Shown piece by piece: positions 21,129 through 23,257 of a stretch of 23,257 bases of DNA (the first letter of the stretch is position 1; each line of letters starts with the position of its first letter). This DNA comes from Methanocalculus sp. GTDB taxonomy: Archaea; Halobacteriota; Methanomicrobia; Methanomicrobiales; Methanocorpusculaceae. The notes beneath the pieces were generated by a model. It was not told the origin of the DNA, did no database searches, and was given only the letters and a program-made list of their open reading frames with translations. The stretch covers positions 1 to 23,257 of the forward strand of contig NZ_JAUSCG010000028.1 in the NCBI RefSeq assembly GCF_030651615.1. Reading direction: 5' to 3'. The position numbers and the translations under genes are program-made.

Positions 21129-22339
21129 TCGGTGATTTTATCTTCGACCTCGCGATGCGGAACATCAGGATAAACTTCCTCAGGTCCCTCCTCGCTGCAA
21201 TCGGGATTGTTATTGGTGTCATCGCAATAACTGCTGTTGGGATTATGGGGGCGAATATGACCCTATCGGTCACAGAAACCCTCTCTGCAAACAGTGATAC
21301 GATTAAAGTATCACCCTACAGTGGTGGGGGAGGAGGGATGATGGGTCCTCCTCAAGGAGGTTCTTCATCCTCAGATGATGAGTATATCACAAGTACACAA
21401 CTTCGGACAATCAGACAGATTGCCACTCCAAATACCGTCATTCCTGTCTATTCAGAGTCTGATACGATATACATCGGGGGCGATGAGGGGAGAGCATCGA
21501 TATATGGCCTCGCAAAGAGTGATATATCCAGCTTCCTTTCCGTAACGAGTGGGGTAATTGATCTCCAGAGTACCAATGGTGCGCTTGTTGGAGCAACTCT
21601 TGCAGAGCGATATGGATTAAAAATCGGAAGCCGGATCAAAATAGGGGATGAAGACGGCGATAGCGGAACAAAGACAGTAAAAGTATCAGGTATTCTTGAA
21701 GAGCGTGGGATGACCTTTGATATTAACACCGATAATGCGATCATCGTGACTGATCGTTGGTTTACAACCGTGTATGGTGGTGAAGGGGAGTACGATGAGG
21801 TGATCATCAAGGTGAAGGATATTAATGATATAGAGGCACTCAAAACTGCAATAGATGATCAGCTCAATCGAAAAGATGATGAGGTGACCATCTCCGATGC
21901 ATCCCGTATGCTCGACTCGATCACGTCATCGCTCCAAACGATCATATCCATGATGCAGGGTATCGGTGCGATCTCGCTCCTTGTTGCTTCGGTGAGTATC
22001 TTTAATGTGATGATGATGTCGGTGACCGAGCGGATCCGTGAGATTGGTATTCTGAGAAGTATCGGAACACGCCGAAAGGTTGTACTGAAGATGTTCCTGT
22101 ATGAGGCAAGTATTATCGGAGTGGTGGGTGCAATTATCGGTGGTGTCATGAGTTTTATACTCGGGTATATCGTTGTTCTCTCAATGGTTGGGACGACTGC
22201 ATACTTCTTTACAATCGATAGTCTGATTTATGTCCCATACGGCATGTTCATCGGGGTGATCATCTGTGTTATCTCCGGTCTTTATCCGGCATGGAGGGCA
22301 TCAACTATCGACCCGATCAAGGCGCTGACGGCAGAGTGA
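21125..22339 (+). CDS. ABC transporter permease, MacB/FtsX family
   Basis: 404 residues. The N-terminus has an amphipathic segment and the first membrane helix (about 19-42, SLLAAIGIVIGVIAITAVGI). A large extracellular MacB periplasmic-core domain spans about 45-265, followed by three C-terminal helices (about 275-300, 328-352, 368-392) with the coupling motif SVTERIREIGILRSIGTRRK between helices 2 and 3. The first extracellular loop holds a low-complexity Gly/Met/Ser segment (67-86, GGGGGMMGPPQGG then SSSSDDE). With the neighbouring ATPase it makes a type VII ABC module. Archaeal members act on unknown substrates; roles in drug or peptide export or surface-protein handling are guesses. Confidence 0.92.
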   Translation: MIGDFIFDLAMRNIRINFLRSLLAAIGIVIGVIAITAVGIMGANMTLSVTETLSANSDTIKVSPYSGGGGGMMGPPQGGSSSSDDEYITSTQLRTIRQIATPNTVIPVYSESDTIYIGGDEGRASIYGLAKSDISSFLSVTSGVIDLQSTNGALVGATLAERYGLKIGSRIKIGDEDGDSGTKTVKVSGILEERGMTFDINTDNAIIVTDRWFTTVYGGEGEYDEVIIKVKDINDIEALKTAIDDQLNRKDDEVTISDASRMLDSITSSLQTIISMMQGIGAISLLVASVSIFNVMMMSVTERIREIGILRSIGTRRKVVLKMFLYEASIIGVVGAIIGGVMSFILGYIVVLSMVGTTAYFFTIDSLIYVPYGMFIGVIICVISGLYPAWRASTIDPIKALTAE

Positions 22340-22384
22340 CATGGAATTCGAAAATGATGAATGAACCGGGAGAGAGGGATAGAG

Positions 22385-23176
22385 ATGGATGATGGAGGGC
22401 ATACCTTCGTACTTGAGAAGGACCAGGATTTCCTTGATGAACTGTCAGAGTACCTTGATATCCTCGGAAATGCGACGCGACTCCGTATCCTGAAGTCGAT
22501 CGAACGAACCCCAAAGGATATCCGGACACTCTCACGGGAGATTGAGACGAGTTATGAGAACACCAAAAAACACATCGACAAACTCCTGCTGGCTGGCGTT
22601 ATACGAAGAGATGCCGGAACTGGCGCTCCAACGTCAAAAGGTGTGCATCCGGTATGGAAGTACTCGGTTATTCCGGGTGGACTTGAGGTGATCATTCAGA
22701 ATTTGAGCATCTTCTCAAATCTCTCAGGCACCTCTCCGGATCGGAGCCTTTCTGAGAGGATTGAGGTGCTGATCGATCAGGTTGAGGAAGAATTTGAACA
22801 TCCCTCGCCGGTGCTTGTGGTCATCGGAGGTCCACTGGATGGCTCGATCTTCCCATTGCATGAAGCGATGATCCCAATTGGTCGTGTTGATCCTGTTGCC
22901 TCGGGTCCTCTGGATGCAGGAAAACAGATTGTATTGCCAAATGAGTACTCCGCCGTCACCCGTGTTTCACGACCCCATTGTCGTATCATTCAGATGGGTG
23001 GGATCTGGCAGATTGAAGATTGTGGAAGTACAGGAGGAACATTCCTGAATACAACACATCGACTCTTACTCCATGAACGAACCCAACTCCGGAATGGGGA
23101 TTTCATCGATCTTGGAAAGGGTATACAGGGTGCCAGATTTGTTTTTCGGACAATATTAAAGGAAGATTCAACGTAA
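22385..23176 (+). CDS. Winged-helix (ArsR-like) regulator fused to an FHA domain
   Basis: 263 residues from the ATG at 22385. A GAGAGAGG-like site lies just before it, and an ATG at 22361 is the alternative. Residues 12-75 are an ArsR-type winged helix (FLDELSEYLDILGNATRLRIL, then IRTLSREIETSYENTKKHIDKL, LLAGVIRR). A linker (76-140) carries a possible effector/dimer helix. Residues 143-256 are a forkhead-associated domain: IPIGR (164-167), VSRPHCRI (194-201, the phosphothreonine-contacting Ser-Arg and His) and GSTGGTFLN (214-222, where family members often have GSTNGTxxN). FHA domains bind phosphothreonine peptides, so this protein may couple Ser/Thr phosphorylation to transcription. It follows the permease gene by 45 bases and probably controls the ABC module. 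No kinase is in the window. Confidence 0.88.
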   Translation: MDDGGHTFVLEKDQDFLDELSEYLDILGNATRLRILKSIERTPKDIRTLSREIETSYENTKKHIDKLLLAGVIRRDAGTGAPTSKGVHPVWKYSVIPGGLEVIIQNLSIFSNLSGTSPDRSLSERIEVLIDQVEEEFEHPSPVLVVIGGPLDGSIFPLHEAMIPIGRVDPVASGPLDAGKQIVLPNEYSAVTRVSRPHCRIIQMGGIWQIEDCGSTGGTFLNTTHRLLLHERTQLRNGDFIDLGKGIQGARFVFRTILKEDST

Positions 23177-23210
23177 AGTTCCCCCTCTCCCGTATCTGAC
23201 AGACCATCAA

Positions 23211-23256
23211 TTATAAAGTACAAAGGAGTACTACTACCAGGTACAACAAACCTGGT
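23211..23256. promoter_or_regulatory. Right-edge intergenic sequence with TATA-like motif and two inverted repeats
   Basis: After the FHA gene the window ends with TTATAAAG at 23211-23218, an inverted repeat AGTAC/GTACT (23217-23221 and 23228-23232), and a perfect 7-base stem ACCAGGT/ACCTGGT (23236-23242 and 23250-23256) with a 7-base loop. It may be the promoter and operator of a gene to the right, or a terminator hairpin of the ABC operon. The sequence ends before a T-run could be seen. Confidence 0.35.
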
Positions 23257-23257
23257 T

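Overview
The window reads as a chromosomal stretch of a methanogenic archaeon, most likely of the order Methanomicrobiales; I cannot fix the genus. The case for Archaea rests on gene content: pilins with class III (SEVIG-type) signal peptides, diphthine synthase, two-KH archaeal NusA, DUF357, a COG2108-type radical SAM protein, an archaeal cis-prenyltransferase, and AT-rich TATA boxes set close to start codons, consistent with short-leader or leaderless mRNAs. The placement among methanogens is inference from overall similarity (PKD-pilins, COG1361 adaptor, KaiC-like/GTPase genes). Coding density is very high, with no gap above 180 bases. I see no tRNA, rRNA, CRISPR array or insertion sequence.

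Layout. (1) 1-4.33 kb, minus strand: three type IV pilin-like surface proteins. The gene nearest the left edge carries three PKD domains, the next a PKD domain plus a bactofilin/beta-helix-like C-terminus, the third a distinct pilin-like architecture. A (CT)10 tract fills the left edge. (2) 4.4-6.2 kb, plus: a COG2108 radical SAM enzyme translationally coupled to a catalytic cis-prenyltransferase (UppS). (3) 6.17-8.45 kb, minus: PolX (polymerase X plus PHP) coupled to a UppS paralogue that has lost the catalytic DGNRR motif; the two UppS-like genes converge and overlap by 27 bp. (4) 8.54-14.28 kb, plus: a tightly packed run of a DtxR/MntR-FeoA regulator, FeoB, a KaiC-like pseudo-ATPase, a KaiC-like/Ras-like GTPase fusion, diphthine synthase and a double-DUF357 protein. 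Most joints are ATGA overlaps. (5) 14.35-15.86 kb, plus: an LPG-synthase-type membrane protein and a bifunctional-nuclease (DUF151) protein. (6) 15.87-17.5 kb, minus: HisE, NusA and a secreted SIMPL-domain protein. (7) 17.67-18.99 kb: a LysE-type exporter converging on a lipoprotein with two repeats and a DUF333 tail. (8) 19.17-23.18 kb, plus: a CARDB-like membrane-anchored adaptor, a MacB/LolD-type ATPase, its FtsX/MacB permease and a winged-helix-FHA regulator, apparently one unit.

How the parts may work together. Region 8 looks like a self-contained, phosphorylation-sensing export or envelope module. UppS and its inactive paralogue look like the two halves of a heteromeric polyprenyl-diphosphate synthase supplying glycan carrier lipid, which N-glycosylated surface proteins such as those in region 1 would need. 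The KaiC-like/GTPase pair in region 4 is the best candidate for an undescribed system: two adjacent degenerate RecA-fold proteins, one fused to an intact GTPase, sitting between iron uptake and diphthamide synthesis. These functional links are inferences from gene order and motif state.
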